DNA of 64,000 nt from JASGDN01 sp049841275 (lineage in GTDB: Bacteria > Chloroflexota > Chloroflexia > Thermomicrobiales > UBA6265). Below the pieces are notes generated by a model that worked only from the letters and a program-made list of their open reading frames with translations, was not told where the DNA came from and ran no database searches. Shown here one piece after another: positions 8,164-18,232 of the stretch. The stretch covers positions 35,059 to 99,058 of the forward strand of contig JASGDN010000092.1 in NCBI GenBank assembly GCA_049841275.1, in the 5' to 3' direction. Position 1 is the first letter of the stretch. Each line of letters opens with the position of its first letter. The position numbers were made by a program, and so were the translations under genes.

Positions 8164-10038
8164 ATGCCATCCTCGCCATCGAGACTTCGCCAGCTCCACG
8201 CAGCCTTCCGCGAAGGCCGCATCGACCGCCGCCAGTTCCTCGCCGCCAGCGGCGCGCTCGGCGTCAGCACTGGCATGGCCGCCGCCATCGCCCAGAACAC
8301 CCCAGCCTTCGCGCAGGCAACGCCAAGCGCCTCTCCGGCAGCATCGCCGGTGGCCGCCAATGCCTACGCCCGACCGACCGCTGGCACCGACGGCCAGACG
8401 CGCGGCGCCGGCGGCGACCTACGCATTCTCGTGCCCCAGGGTGCGTCCGCCCTCAGCGTCCACAATGCCACCGGCGGCAAGGACATCGCCGCCGGCTCGA
8501 TCATCTCGGAACCGCTGCTCGCCTACGCGCCGGACACCTCCCTCATCGCGAATCTCGTCACCGAGGTGCCGTCGATCGAAAACGGCATGGTCGCTCCCGA
8601 TCTCTCCACCGTCACGTTCCACCTGATTCCCGATGTCGTCTGGAGCGACGGCGAGCCGTTCACCGCCGACGATGTCGTCTTCACGTGGCAGTGGAATGTC
8701 GATCCGGCCAACCAGTCGATCGACGCCGTGTCCTGGAACCTGGTCGAGAAGATCGAAGCCGTTGATCCCCTGACCGCGAAGGTGACGCTCAAGGAGCCGA
8801 CCCTCGGCTGGTTCCAGCCCTTCGGCTCGAACCTCGGCGCAATCTACCCGAAGCACTTCTGGGACGGCAAGGACGCCGCCACGGCCAACACCGAATTCGC
8901 CACGAAGCCGATCGGCACGGGCGCCTTCGTGCTCGACACGCTCTCGCCGAACGACCAGGTGATCTACACCGCCAACCCGAATTACCGCGAGCCGAACAAG
9001 CCCTTCTTCCAGCGCGTGATCATGAAGGGCGGCGGAGACGCCACCTCTGCCGTGCTCGCCGTCACCCAGCAGGGAGACTGGGATCTGGCCTTCACGCTCC
9101 AGATCGACAAGGCGGCCCTGCAAGGCGCGCTCGGCGACAAGGGCAAGGTCTACGGCCCTCCGGGCACCGGTGTCGAGAAGATCCAGTTCAACTTCTCCGA
9201 CCCGAACAAGGAGGTCGATGGCCAGAAGTCCGAGATGAACACGCCGCATCCCTTCCTCACCGATCCCGCTGTGCGCGAGGCGATTGCCACCGCCATCGAC
9301 CGCAAGACCATCTCCGAGAACATCTACGCCGGCGAGCCAAGCGAACCGCCGGGACGCAACATCCTCGCCGGGCTGGGCATCTACGAGTCCCCGAACACCA
9401 GCTGGGAATTCGACCTCGACAAAGCCGCCACGCTGCTCGACGCCGCCGGCTGGGCGAAGGACGACAAGGGCATTCGGGAGAAGGACGGCGTCCAACTTTC
9501 GCTGAAGTACGTCACCACCACCGCGCCGGTCCGCCAGCGGGTGCAGGAGATCGTCAAGGCATCGCTGGTGAAGCTGGGCTTCAAGGTCGAGTTGGCCCAA
9601 GTCGACGGCAGCGTCTTCTTCGACGGCTCTGCTGGCAACGACCAGAACTTCACCCACTTCTACTCCGACATGCAGCAGTACACCGACGGCGCGACCTCGT
9701 CGTTCCCACTCAACTACATGAAATACTGGTACGCCGGCCCGGACGGTGAGAACATCGCGCAGAAGTCCAACAGCTGGACGGGCACCAACAAGACCCGCTA
9801 CCGGAACGCCGACTACGATGCGGCCTGGGAGCAGATTGCGACGCTCACCGACCAGCAGAAGGCGATCGAGCTCTTCATCGAACTGAACGATCACGTCATC
9901 GACAACCATGTCGAGATCCCGATCGCGCAGTTGGTGGCCGACCGCTACGCCGTCGTGAACACCTTCCGCGAGGAGAACATCGCGGTCACGGCGTTCGGCG
10001 ATACGTTCTGGAACATCGCCAACTGGAACCGCCGATAA
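8164..10038 (+). CDS. ABC transporter substrate-binding protein, family 5 (peptide/opine type)
   Basis: Secreted solute-binding lipoprotein-like protein of 624 residues from the ATG at 8164. A Tat-like signal (DRRQFLAASGALG) ends in AQATP, followed by a Ser/Pro/Ala linker, then the SBP_bac_5 fold with VWSDGEPFTADDVVFTW (about 160-176), the hallmark loop of DppA/OppA-type proteins. It binds peptides, nickel complexes or sugars outside the cell for an ABC importer. No permease or ATPase gene is adjacent, so partner components must be elsewhere. It converges on a second family member at 10131. Confidence 0.9.
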   Translation: MPSSPSRLRQLHAAFREGRIDRRQFLAASGALGVSTGMAAAIAQNTPAFAQATPSASPAASPVAANAYARPTAGTDGQTRGAGGDLRILVPQGASALSVHNATGGKDIAAGSIISEPLLAYAPDTSLIANLVTEVPSIENGMVAPDLSTVTFHLIPDVVWSDGEPFTADDVVFTWQWNVDPANQSIDAVSWNLVEKIEAVDPLTAKVTLKEPTLGWFQPFGSNLGAIYPKHFWDGKDAATANTEFATKPIGTGAFVLDTLSPNDQVIYTANPNYREPNKPFFQRVIMKGGGDATSAVLAVTQQGDWDLAFTLQIDKAALQGALGDKGKVYGPPGTGVEKIQFNFSDPNKEVDGQKSEMNTPHPFLTDPAVREAIATAIDRKTISENIYAGEPSEPPGRNILAGLGIYESPNTSWEFDLDKAATLLDAAGWAKDDKGIREKDGVQLSLKYVTTTAPVRQRVQEIVKASLVKLGFKVELAQVDGSVFFDGSAGNDQNFTHFYSDMQQYTDGATSSFPLNYMKYWYAGPDGENIAQKSNSWTGTNKTRYRNADYDAAWEQIATLTDQQKAIELFIELNDHVIDNHVEIPIAQLVADRYAVVNTFREENIAVTAFGDTFWNIANWNRR

Positions 10039-10068
10039 CACCGATTCCCCGGCATCGCCGCCTTCCAA

Positions 10069-10114
10069 AGAACACAGCAGGAGCACGCCGATTGGCGTGC
10101 TCCTGCTGTGTTCT
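10069..10114. terminator. 21-bp perfect hairpin between two convergent binding-protein genes
   Basis: Stem of 21 perfect base pairs beginning AGAACACAGCAGGAG and ending CTCCTGCTGTGTTCT, with a GATT loop. It sits between convergent stops and should end both transcripts. It is the longest perfect stem I saw in the window. Confidence 0.85.
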
Positions 10115-10130
10115 CAACCCGTTGGCACGT

Positions 10131-11936
10131 TCAGCGGGCGTCCACCCACATCACCTGGGGTTGCCAAAAGAATCCGTAGGCATCCGGCTTGAAGTTGTGG
10201 ACCGTGGTCGAGGATGCCACCACCGCCTCACCAAACGAGATCACCCCCTCCGCGACCTCCTCGTTGACGATGTTGCTGGCTTCGACGATCAGGTCCATCC
10301 GTTTAGCCTCATCCATCTCCACCAGTTGCTCGTCGTTGAGCTTATCGAACTCAGCGTTGGACCAGCGGGAGACGTTGAAACCGCCCTTCTCCGGCGTCGC
10401 ATCGCTCCGGTAGAGCGCTCCCTGGTCCTCGATCGTCCAGCCGAACCCGATCAGCCCAAGCTGGTAGTCGCCATTCGTGATCATGAGTTCGACCAGTTGC
10501 GAGAAGGGTACCCCTTGCGGGGTGATCGAAAGCCCGATCTCCTTCCACGCCTGCTGGAAATACACCGTCATCTGCTCGGACGACTGATCCTCCGTCGTGA
10601 ACAGGAAGTCTGCCTGGAGCTTCACGCCATCCTTCTCGCGGACGCCGTCGTTGTCGCTATCGACCCATCCGGCATCGTCGAGCAACTGCTTCGCCCGATC
10701 CACATCGAACGTGTAGTGTGTCTGCATGGCATCCGGACGGTACGCCCGGGAGATCGTCGGCTGCGGGCCTTCCGCGACGGTGGCATACCCCGCCTGGATC
10801 TTGTCCACGATCAACTGGCGATCGAGTGCGAACATCATGGCCTGGCGAACGCTCTTGTCCTTGCCGAAGGTTCCCTTCTCCGGATCCTGGTTCATCGACA
10901 CCTGCATCCAGGACCAGGTCGGATACGTGATGACCTCGATGCCAGGAGTGGACTTCATCGAATCGACATCGGTCACCGGAACGCCGGAGATGTCGATCTC
11001 GCCGGTCTTCAGCGATGCCAGCAAGGCATTCTGGTCTCCCACAACCTTGTAGATGAACCGGTCGAGCGTGGGAACCAGGTCTGGCACCCAATAGTCCTCA
11101 TTCCGGGCGATGGTGGAATGATCGCCTTGCACCCATTCGACGAACGTGAACGGCCCGGACCCGATCACCTTGGAGGCATCGGTCCCGGTAGAGCCCGGCG
11201 ACGAGCCCCATTGGGCCATGGGGATCGGCTCCCAGATGTGCCTCGGCACGATGCTGACCAGCGCCGCAGTGTTATCGAGGAAGACCGGACTCGGCTTGTT
11301 GCCAACCAATTCGAAGGTGTGGTCGTCGATGACGCGATAGCTCTTGATCAGCCCCTCGACGGTCGCCTTCCACGGCGAAACGCCGGAGGGATCAAGCGTG
11401 GCTTTATAGGAGAACTCGACATCGTGGGCGGTGACCGGGGTACCGTCGTGGAACCGCGCCTGCTCGTTCAACGTGAACGTAAATGTGACCTGATCGTCAC
11501 CGATGGTCCAGGAATCGGCGAGATCCGGCACCCAGGCAAGCGTGACCGGATTCTGGGTGACCAGAGCGTTGTAGATGTTCGCCGTAACGAAGATCGCAGC
11601 CGAATCCTGGCGAATGATCGGGTTGAGCGTGGCGATGTCCAGGGTGGCCCCATAGATGACGTCACCGCCCGTGTGGGCGGCCTCGCCGAGCTTGTAGTGA
11701 TCCTTGAGGAATGCGATGTATTCCTCCCGCGTCATCCCCTGGGAACCGGCCAGCTGATCACTGGCCACCGGAGATGCCATCGGGGAAGCCATCGGCGACG
11801 CGAATGGCGACGAATCCGGCGTGGCCTGGGCCGCAATCCCACGCATGCCCAAAGCGGTCAGGCCGGAGGCTGCCCCGATACCGGCCATCATCTGGACGAA
11901 CCGCCTGCGATCGGTAAGGGGAGGTGCGCTTGCCAT
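10131..11936 (-). CDS. ABC transporter substrate-binding protein, family 5
   Basis: From the ATG at 11936, with AGGAGG eight bases upstream. A Tat signal (TDRRRFVQMMAGIGA) ends AAQATP and is followed by a repetitive linker (SPFASPMASPMASPVAS), then the SBP_bac_5 domain with ARFHDGTPVTAHDVEFSY. About 601 residues, normal for the family. Partner permeases are not nearby. It is distinct enough from the 8164 gene to bind another ligand; both may feed shared permeases (inference). A TTGACA at 12021-12026 lies in the right place for its promoter. Confidence 0.9.
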   Translation of the reverse strand: MASAPPLTDRRRFVQMMAGIGAASGLTALGMRGIAAQATPDSSPFASPMASPMASPVASDQLAGSQGMTREEYIAFLKDHYKLGEAAHTGGDVIYGATLDIATLNPIIRQDSAAIFVTANIYNALVTQNPVTLAWVPDLADSWTIGDDQVTFTFTLNEQARFHDGTPVTAHDVEFSYKATLDPSGVSPWKATVEGLIKSYRVIDDHTFELVGNKPSPVFLDNTAALVSIVPRHIWEPIPMAQWGSSPGSTGTDASKVIGSGPFTFVEWVQGDHSTIARNEDYWVPDLVPTLDRFIYKVVGDQNALLASLKTGEIDISGVPVTDVDSMKSTPGIEVITYPTWSWMQVSMNQDPEKGTFGKDKSVRQAMMFALDRQLIVDKIQAGYATVAEGPQPTISRAYRPDAMQTHYTFDVDRAKQLLDDAGWVDSDNDGVREKDGVKLQADFLFTTEDQSSEQMTVYFQQAWKEIGLSITPQGVPFSQLVELMITNGDYQLGLIGFGWTIEDQGALYRSDATPEKGGFNVSRWSNAEFDKLNDEQLVEMDEAKRMDLIVEASNIVNEEVAEGVISFGEAVVASSTTVHNFKPDAYGFFWQPQVMWVDAR

Positions 11937-12020
11937 CGTGAGTCCCTCCTGTGAATTCCTCGAACGCCATATTTCAATGTCGCGGACAACGCCTGCACGA
12001 TGATGCACGCACCGACCCAC

Positions 12021-12026
12021 TGTCAA
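12021..12026 (-). promoter_or_regulatory. Candidate -35 box for the family-5 binding protein gene
   Basis: TTGACA on the minus strand, 85 nt upstream of the ATG at 11936. The -10 is poor (CATCGT-like at 17-18 nt), so this is weak. The rest of 11937-12256 shows no gene. Confidence 0.3.
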
Positions 12027-12256
12027 GGGGATCCGCGGCCACAACAATGTCATTCATGGGTAAAATAGTGTACATATCATCCGGGAACGACGCCCACCTC
12101 GCCATTTCGTGCGATAGTTCGTCAGGCGACGACCATCGGACTCCCAGGGAACCCAAAGCAGGTACCAGGCGTTACCCTACCCAGGACACCCATGCTGGGA
12201 CATAAGCCGGGCTCCAGAAAGGCACAGGACCAGGGAGGACCATTGGCGGAGCGGAT

Positions 12257-12430
12257 ATGGACATCGGGCAGACAATAGCGCTTACGGCCTTTATCGTCAT
12301 GCTCGTCGCGGCCACCGTAGCGGGCATGCGGATGTGGCATCTGCGGCAGCAACGGCTGGCAGTAGTGTGCGGAGCCATCGCCGCCTTCATCTTCGCCCTC
12401 GGCTTCTGGTACCTCACCACAACCCCGTAG
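12257..12430 (+). CDS. Small two-helix membrane protein (57 aa)
   Basis: An ATG at 12257 opens a 57-residue frame, MDIGQTIALTAFIVMLVAA...GFWYLTTTP, with two hydrophobic helices (about 7-24 and 34-53) separated by the basic turn RMWHLRQQR. The hydrophobic/basic pattern obeys the positive-inside rule and GGCGGAG precedes the start. No family is recognised. It lies 94 nt before the acyltransferase-like gene and could be co-transcribed with it. Real but uncharacterised is my best reading. Confidence 0.5.
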   Translation: MDIGQTIALTAFIVMLVAATVAGMRMWHLRQQRLAVVCGAIAAFIFALGFWYLTTTP

Positions 12431-12523
12431 AGCCAAGCGATGCGCCGGGAGTTGCGACAATCCGCCGCGCATGGTATTCCGGTACCAAACGTCCCTGGAA
12501 TCGTAGCGCCCGAGGAAGGATCG

Positions 12524-13813
12524 ATGTCCGGCATGAGCCTGCCCCCCCTCGCACCGGACACCCAGCAGGCCGCCACCCACACCGCCATTGCGTCGCCCGT
12601 CCCCGAGACATCCGCTTCCCGCGCGTCCGGCGCGCGCATCGCCGGGTTGGACATTGCACGCGGACTGGCCGTCATCGGCATGTTCGCCGCGCACCTGCTC
12701 ACCCGGCGTGACCTCGGCTGGGACCCGGACAGCTGGCGGTTCATTGCGTTCGGCCGCTCGTCCATTGTCTTCGCCGTCCTCGCCGGCATCTCCATCGCCC
12801 TGCTCTCCGGACGCCAGACGCCGCCAGACGGTATGCCGCTCGTCCAGGCGAGGATGCGCATCCTCGTCCGCGCCGTGATGATCTTCGCGATCGGCGGCCT
12901 CCTGCTGATGCTGGATACCGGCATCGCCATCATCCTCGAGTACTACGGTCTCTTTTTCGCACTCGCGATTCCATTCCTGCGCTGGCCGCCACGCCGCCTC
13001 TTCACGCTGGCTACCATCCTCACCGTCGCCGCCCCCATCGCGCACCTCTTCCTGGAAAACCTCTCCGAGAATACCGAGCGCATCAAGTGGTCGCCGACGA
13101 TCGTCCGGCTCTTTGCCATGGGCTACTACCCGGCGATGATCTTCATCGTCTACGTCCTGGTGGGCATGGGACTGGGCCGGATCGACCTGTCCTCGCGCCG
13201 CGTCCAGATCCGGATGATCGTGATCGGCGCGGCCCTGGCCACGATCGGCTATACCGCCGGATACGTCGTCCACGAATGGTGGGCGCCCGAACCAGCACCT
13301 CCGGCAGCAGCCGTGCAGCGCGACTGCGTGCGCAGCACCGACGGCGTGATCCGTTGCGCCGATCCCGCACCCACTCCGGAACCGGAGGTTTCGCTCTGGG
13401 ATTTCTCCGGTCTCTGGACCTTCGAGCAGCACACCGGCTCGCCGTTCGAGATCACCGGCTCGACCGGCGTCGCCATCGCCACGATCGGCCTCTGCCTGCT
13501 GCTCACGCGGCCGTTCCAGCTGGCGCTGTATCCCGTTGCCGCCGTCGGGTCGATGGCGCTCTCGGCCTACGCCGGCCAACTCATCGCCTTCCACATCCTG
13601 CGCCGGGCAGAGCTGCGGAAAGAGGAGGTGGAATCCTTCCTCTGGTTCACGGTGGCGACACTGGCGATCTGCACCATCTGGAAGCTGGCCATCGGCCAGG
13701 GGCCGCTGGAGCGGCTGCTGAACGTGGTCTCCTCGAAGGCGGCAGGGCTCCCGGTGCGGCGAACCCCGCTGCCGCTCGTCGCCTTCATCCGACGCCTTGC
13801 CCCCGGCAACTGA
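12524..13813 (+). CDS. Polytopic membrane protein, heparan-alpha-glucosaminide N-acetyltransferase-like (DUF1624/DUF418 type)
   Basis: From the ATG at 12524 (GAGGAAGGA upstream); a longer frame begins at 12440. After a ~35-residue soluble lead comes RIAGLDIARGLAVIGMFAAHLL, the R-x-x-x-L-D-x-x-R-G-(L/I)-A helix typical of DUF418/DUF1624 acyltransferase-like membrane proteins, then about nine further helices. A ~50-residue Pro-rich extracytoplasmic loop with two Cys lies in the middle (about residues 257-305). It may transfer acyl groups to cell-surface sugars; this is family inference. The APH-like gene starts 5 nt after its stop. Confidence 0.7.
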   Translation: MSGMSLPPLAPDTQQAATHTAIASPVPETSASRASGARIAGLDIARGLAVIGMFAAHLLTRRDLGWDPDSWRFIAFGRSSIVFAVLAGISIALLSGRQTPPDGMPLVQARMRILVRAVMIFAIGGLLLMLDTGIAIILEYYGLFFALAIPFLRWPPRRLFTLATILTVAAPIAHLFLENLSENTERIKWSPTIVRLFAMGYYPAMIFIVYVLVGMGLGRIDLSSRRVQIRMIVIGAALATIGYTAGYVVHEWWAPEPAPPAAAVQRDCVRSTDGVIRCADPAPTPEPEVSLWDFSGLWTFEQHTGSPFEITGSTGVAIATIGLCLLLTRPFQLALYPVAAVGSMALSAYAGQLIAFHILRRAELRKEEVESFLWFTVATLAICTIWKLAIGQGPLERLLNVVSSKAAGLPVRRTPLPLVAFIRRLAPGN

Positions 13814-13818
13814 GTATC

Positions 13819-14808
13819 ATGCTGTCACTTCGTACCGGATGGACTGACGATCCCAACGATCCCGGACGCCTTTCCCCCGAAGATACCCGGGTTCGTGCTC
13901 TCATCGAACGGATCGCGCCCGGTGAGACGGCAACCGATCTCGGTGGTTCCTTCAGCCTAAATCTCCACCTCATTCCCAGCAACCGCGTCCTGCGCGTCCA
14001 TCGCCGTTTCGTGTCGCGCACCCGGCTTCTGGCCGAACAGGCATTGCGACGGAACCTCGCAATGGCGGGGATCCGCACACCTGGTGCGCTGTCTGTAGGC
14101 GGGCGCACGATCGTGCACGCCGGGACCGGTTCGCGACGCCGGCTGGCCGAACTGGAGCCGTTCGTCGCCATCGAGACGCCAGAACCAACGCCCGCTGCCT
14201 ATCTCTGGCTATTCCGCGAACTCGGACATGTCCACACCGTGCTGGCGACCTTCCCCGCAACGATGCCACGCAGTCTCGCCGCCACCTGGGGAACACCGTC
14301 AAGCATGCAGCGATGGTTCGACGTCACACGCGCAGCGGTCGCCGCCGATGAATCGGCCGCAGCAATCGTTCGCCATGCCCATGGCCTCCTACCCACGATC
14401 CGTCGCTCCTGGGTTTCGGCGCCCGAGCTCCCTCAGCACCTCATCCACGGCGATTTTCGCCCCGGGAACGTAGCACGCACCCCCGACAGCGGTGATCTTG
14501 TCATCTTCGATACCGGATTCTCCGATGTCCGCCCGCGTGTCTGGGATGTCAGCTATGCGCTCGGGTTCATGGAACTCGAACGTGCCGGGACACGTAATAG
14601 CGAGATATGGGCGAGCATGATCGGGACGTACGAGCAGGCATCCAACAAGGCTCTGACCGATGCCGAGCTCGCCGTCACCCCCTCAATGGCCGCCATCGCC
14701 CTGTTGCACACGATCGCCCATGCGGGATATACGGCAGATCCGGCAGCCGTCGCCCGGAGCCAGGAACCGTTCGTCCAGGCAGCCGCCCGGATCGTCGCCG
14801 CCTCGTGA
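13819..14808 (+). CDS. Phosphotransferase, APH/choline-kinase-like
   Basis: A 329-residue protein starting 5 nt after the preceding stop, so translationally linked. It carries the kinase catalytic loop HGDFRPGNV (about 218-226) and a DFG-like IFDTGFSD (about 238-245), as in aminoglycoside phosphotransferase-fold small-molecule kinases. The N-lobe is less conserved. The substrate is unknown; such proteins rarely confer antibiotic resistance in this context. It faces a convergent MFS gene. Confidence 0.75.
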   Translation: MLSLRTGWTDDPNDPGRLSPEDTRVRALIERIAPGETATDLGGSFSLNLHLIPSNRVLRVHRRFVSRTRLLAEQALRRNLAMAGIRTPGALSVGGRTIVHAGTGSRRRLAELEPFVAIETPEPTPAAYLWLFRELGHVHTVLATFPATMPRSLAATWGTPSSMQRWFDVTRAAVAADESAAAIVRHAHGLLPTIRRSWVSAPELPQHLIHGDFRPGNVARTPDSGDLVIFDTGFSDVRPRVWDVSYALGFMELERAGTRNSEIWASMIGTYEQASNKALTDAELAVTPSMAAIALLHTIAHAGYTADPAAVARSQEPFVQAAARIVAAS

Positions 14809-14968
14809 ACGCGGTCATTCCGGACGGCATCCCGGCAAGGAATCGGTTTCGCGGGCCGACACGCGGCATCACTCGGCTTCCCTCCAAACGACCGCTGTTT
14901 GCCGCGAGATTCGGGTCGCTTCGCGGGCATTTCAGCCATCCGCCCAGGCTCCTGTCCTGACGCTGGTC

Positions 14969-16372
14969 CTATCCGGTGATCGTCGCATCCACCATCTCGT
15001 GCGATTCCTGATGCCGCCGCTGCGTCACAAACAGGATCGCCACCAGGCTCAGCAACATGGCGCCCGTCAGCAGGAACGTCATCCGCGCCCCGAAGCCCGC
15101 CGCAATCAGCGATCCCATCAACGGCCCGACCACGCCACCGACCGAGGTGGCCGTCGCCATCATGCCGTAGACCACACCGCGCCGGTCGGGCGGCGTTCCC
15201 TGTGCGACCAGCGCATTGGCCGAAGGGATCATGCCGCCTGCAAAGACGCCGAAGACTGCCTGCAGGATGAACATGTGCCACCATGCCTGTGCCGCCGCCA
15301 TCGGCAGATAGATGAATCCAGCCCCCAAGGCGCAGACCATGAGGATCGACTGGTACCCCCGCTTGTCGCCAAGCCGCCCCAGGAACACCGACGAGATCGC
15401 GCTCGTCACCCCGAGGACCCCCAGCACCAGGCCGGCCAGGGTGGACGCATTCGAGGCCATCCCGGAGAGTTGTTCGATATAGAGCGACATGATCGGCTGG
15501 ACGGCCCCCTCGGCGCCGCGGATCATGAACATCGTCAGCGTCATGCCGAGCAACAACGGCGTCATCAGGAGGCGCCACACCGGCGCCTGCGGCGCGTCGC
15601 CGCCGGTCTTCGCCTGGGGGGAGAACTGCTCGCGCACCACGAAGAGCGTGATGAACCCGCCAGCCAGCATCATGGCCGACGCCGTCCAGAACGTCGGCCG
15701 GTAGCCGATCTGATCGGCCAGCACTCCGCCGACCAAAGGGCCGATCGCTGCACCGGAAAAGATCGCCGTCTGGATCAGGCCCAAGCCGTAGCCCAGGCGC
15801 TCCTTCGGCACCGATGCCGCCACCAACGCCGTCGCGGCGGTCACGGTGCCGGTCAGGGCGCCCTCCACCATGCGCAACCCGAGAATCTGCCAGGGCGAGG
15901 TCGCGAAGCCCATCAGGCCGATCGTGCAGAAGGCCGCGAACTGCGCACGCAGCAGCATCGGACGGCGCCCCCGGCGATCGGCCAGGTTGCCCCAGATCGG
16001 CGCGGCAAACGCCATGACCGCGGCGCCCCCAGCATTCACGATGCCGGACCAGAGTTGCTGCTGGCTCAGGGAATGCAGGCCAAGATCGGAGAGGAAGAAC
16101 GGCAGGAACGGACTGCGCATATTGAACGCCATGATCGCCATCAGTTGCGCGGCGAAGATCGCGTACAGGTTGCGTCGCCAGTTGAGCGGGCGATATCCGC
16201 GACGGCGCACGAGACGACCCGACGCATCGCGGCCGACATCGTCGCTGCCCGGTGAGGCAGGCGTCGTGTCCCGTGCGAGGTCGGGGAAATCGGCGGTCGT
16301 CCGGTCATCGTCGTTGGTGACAGGGGTGGCGTCGTCGGCTGGACGTGGTGTGGTGATCGTGTCCTGACCCAT
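14969..16372 (-). CDS. MFS transporter, multidrug-efflux type
   Basis: From the ATG at 16372: a ~65-residue acidic cytoplasmic lead, then twelve helices. NLADRRGRRPML (loop 2-3, the family's G-x-x-x-D-R-x-G-R-R signature) and a second LGRLGDKRG in the C-half identify the superfamily. The overall pattern resembles tetracycline/multidrug exporters. The frame opens farther upstream at 16417 without a better start. It converges on the APH-like gene across 160 nt of noncoding DNA. Confidence 0.82.
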   Translation of the reverse strand: MGQDTITTPRPADDATPVTNDDDRTTADFPDLARDTTPASPGSDDVGRDASGRLVRRRGYRPLNWRRNLYAIFAAQLMAIMAFNMRSPFLPFFLSDLGLHSLSQQQLWSGIVNAGGAAVMAFAAPIWGNLADRRGRRPMLLRAQFAAFCTIGLMGFATSPWQILGLRMVEGALTGTVTAATALVAASVPKERLGYGLGLIQTAIFSGAAIGPLVGGVLADQIGYRPTFWTASAMMLAGGFITLFVVREQFSPQAKTGGDAPQAPVWRLLMTPLLLGMTLTMFMIRGAEGAVQPIMSLYIEQLSGMASNASTLAGLVLGVLGVTSAISSVFLGRLGDKRGYQSILMVCALGAGFIYLPMAAAQAWWHMFILQAVFGVFAGGMIPSANALVAQGTPPDRRGVVYGMMATATSVGGVVGPLMGSLIAAGFGARMTFLLTGAMLLSLVAILFVTQRRHQESHEMVDATITG

Positions 16373-16502
16373 CCTGCCGGGCAGTCTATCCGGGAAATGC
16401 CGGACAGGCAATCGCAACTGAGAAGAAGTTTCCCCGGCCCCGGCCGCCTACACTCGAAAGCCGGAGGATCGCACGATTCACGCACGTCACGAAGGGGGCC
16501 GC

Positions 16503-16991
16503 ATGCCTGAGAATCCGCTGATCGTCGAACTGGACGGGCCAATCTGGCTGAAGCTCCGGATGACCGTGCCACCGCTGGACGCCCAGGACCTGCTGCGCTG
16601 GTTCACCGATCCCGTACGCCTCGCACGCTGGATGGGCGACGAGCATGTCGTCGACCTCGTGCCGGGTGGCCGCTACACGATTCGCTGGGAGAAGGCGGAC
16701 CGCACGATGGAAGGTGCCGTGATCGTCGCCCGGCCGACAGAGCTCGTCTTCAGCTGGGCCTTCGCGCACGAGCCAGACGCTCCCGCCCGCGTCGTGATGG
16801 TGCAGACAGCCACGGCCGACGACGGGTCCGGCAGCACGATCGTGATCGTGCACGGGCCATATCGCAGCGAAACCGAGGACGAAGCAACTGGCGACGCGGA
16901 GGCCCAGGAACGATCGGGGCATCTCGAAGGATGGCAATGGTTCCTCGCCGAACTACGGAATCAGTTGGCGGCATCCCCTGCGCTTACCTGA
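16503..16991 (+). CDS. SRPBCC / AHSA1-like domain protein
   Basis: A 162-residue helix-grip protein. TDPVRLARWMG (about 36-46) followed by VPGGRYTIRW and the C-terminal GHLEGWQWFLAEL (about 140-152) are the standard START/AHSA1 marks. Such proteins bind hydrophobic ligands or act as stress co-chaperones; here no partner is evident. It overlaps the 3' end of the convergent phosphatase gene by 8 nt. Confidence 0.8.
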   Translation: MPENPLIVELDGPIWLKLRMTVPPLDAQDLLRWFTDPVRLARWMGDEHVVDLVPGGRYTIRWEKADRTMEGAVIVARPTELVFSWAFAHEPDAPARVVMVQTATADDGSGSTIVIVHGPYRSETEDEATGDAEAQERSGHLEGWQWFLAELRNQLAASPALT

Positions 16992-18207
16992 TCTCCTGCC
17001 CGGCCGCCGGTTCGCTCGGGAGCAGGGCGGCCCGCTGCAGGTCGAGATCGTGATCGGAAATAACCTTGGCACGATCCTCTTCATTCCGGAAGGGGATCGT
17101 CTCCAGCGCCTCCTGCGCGGCCCCGGCTACCCGATTGACGCCCTCGCGGGTGATAAGGCCATGCTGCCACGCCTCGATCGCCGCGCCGATATACGTGTCG
17201 AAGAAGATCAGGCCTTCCTCCTCCCACGTCGTCGTAGCGCGCCCTTCCACACCGGTCACGTCGTGAATGAAGACCGCTGCTACCTGCTCCGGCGCCATTT
17301 CCCGCATGCGCCGCCCGAATTCGGCATCGCCCTGCCCGTTGTCGCCGATGAAGATGAAGTCGTACTCCGGGAACAGCACCCGGTAGCGGCTGAACATCTC
17401 CAGCTTGCGGCCCGCCATCCGTGCGTGGCTCGTCAAGGCGAGCAGGCTACCGGTCAGGATCGCGGAAGGAGGCAGGCCAGCCCGCGCCAGCGCCTGCCGC
17501 GTCTGCCCCTCGACAAAGCCACCGATCACGGTCGGCCGTGCGGTCACGAACGTCAGGTCGCCCGCCTCGTCCGGCACCATGCCCGGCCCGCGGTCCAGTT
17601 CATCCAGGAAGGCGAGCACGCCGGGATAGACCGTTCTTCCCGGATAGCGCCGGTCGTGCAACCGCGCGAAGACCGTATCGTCGATATCGGAGAGCACCTT
17701 CCAGGTACGCGGCTGGATTGTCGCGGCTTCCTGAGCGATGTGAGCCAGGATCTCATCCCGCAGATCCTTCGCGTCGATGTCGCTGAAGACCAGCTTCTCC
17801 AGATCGTGGTGCGTGCCCGACCGGTCGATCGCATTCTTCAGGTCGCTCAGATCACCACCATGCGTAGCGAGGATGATCGCGCGGACGAGTTCTTCCTCGG
17901 CACGCCGGGTCCGCCCGAGCTGGAGCGCACCAACGACGCCCGCCTTCGTACCCAGATGCAGAGCGCCAACCCGCATCGTGAGCAACTGGATGAGCGCGGT
18001 GAAATTGTCCGTTCCGAAGAGATGATCGTCGACCTTCGCGAAGAGCCGTTCCAGGTCGAGCCGGGACAGGACCTCGTTGAGGTCATCCGGCGTCGCGTCG
18101 CGCAGGATCTCGACGATCTCGCGCTCCTCACCGGACCGGGTGAATCCGGAGAGCAGCGCCTCGATCCGATCGATCCGGATATCCGCCGTGGTGGGATCGG
18201 GTTCCAT
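16984..18207 (-). CDS. App1-type phosphatidate phosphatase (DUF2183, HAD-like)
   Basis: About 407 residues from the ATG at 18207 (GGAGGA site). Catalytic HAD motifs: LSDIDDTVF (Asp nucleophile, about 162-170), FVTARP (about 204-209) and FIGDNGQGD (about 272-280), the App1 arrangement that removes phosphate from phosphatidic acid to give diacylglycerol. A ~155-residue helical N-terminal region precedes it. The upstream gene, 25 nt away in the same direction, is a diacylglycerol-kinase-fold lipid kinase that runs the reverse reaction, so the two likely act on one lipid pool. Confidence 0.85.
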   Translation of the reverse strand: MEPDPTTADIRIDRIEALLSGFTRSGEEREIVEILRDATPDDLNEVLSRLDLERLFAKVDDHLFGTDNFTALIQLLTMRVGALHLGTKAGVVGALQLGRTRRAEEELVRAIILATHGGDLSDLKNAIDRSGTHHDLEKLVFSDIDAKDLRDEILAHIAQEAATIQPRTWKVLSDIDDTVFARLHDRRYPGRTVYPGVLAFLDELDRGPGMVPDEAGDLTFVTARPTVIGGFVEGQTRQALARAGLPPSAILTGSLLALTSHARMAGRKLEMFSRYRVLFPEYDFIFIGDNGQGDAEFGRRMREMAPEQVAAVFIHDVTGVEGRATTTWEEEGLIFFDTYIGAAIEAWQHGLITREGVNRVAGAAQEALETIPFRNEEDRAKVISDHDLDLQRAALLPSEPAAGQEIR

Positions 18208-18232
18208 GTGATGGTCCTCCGGCCAGCACGGC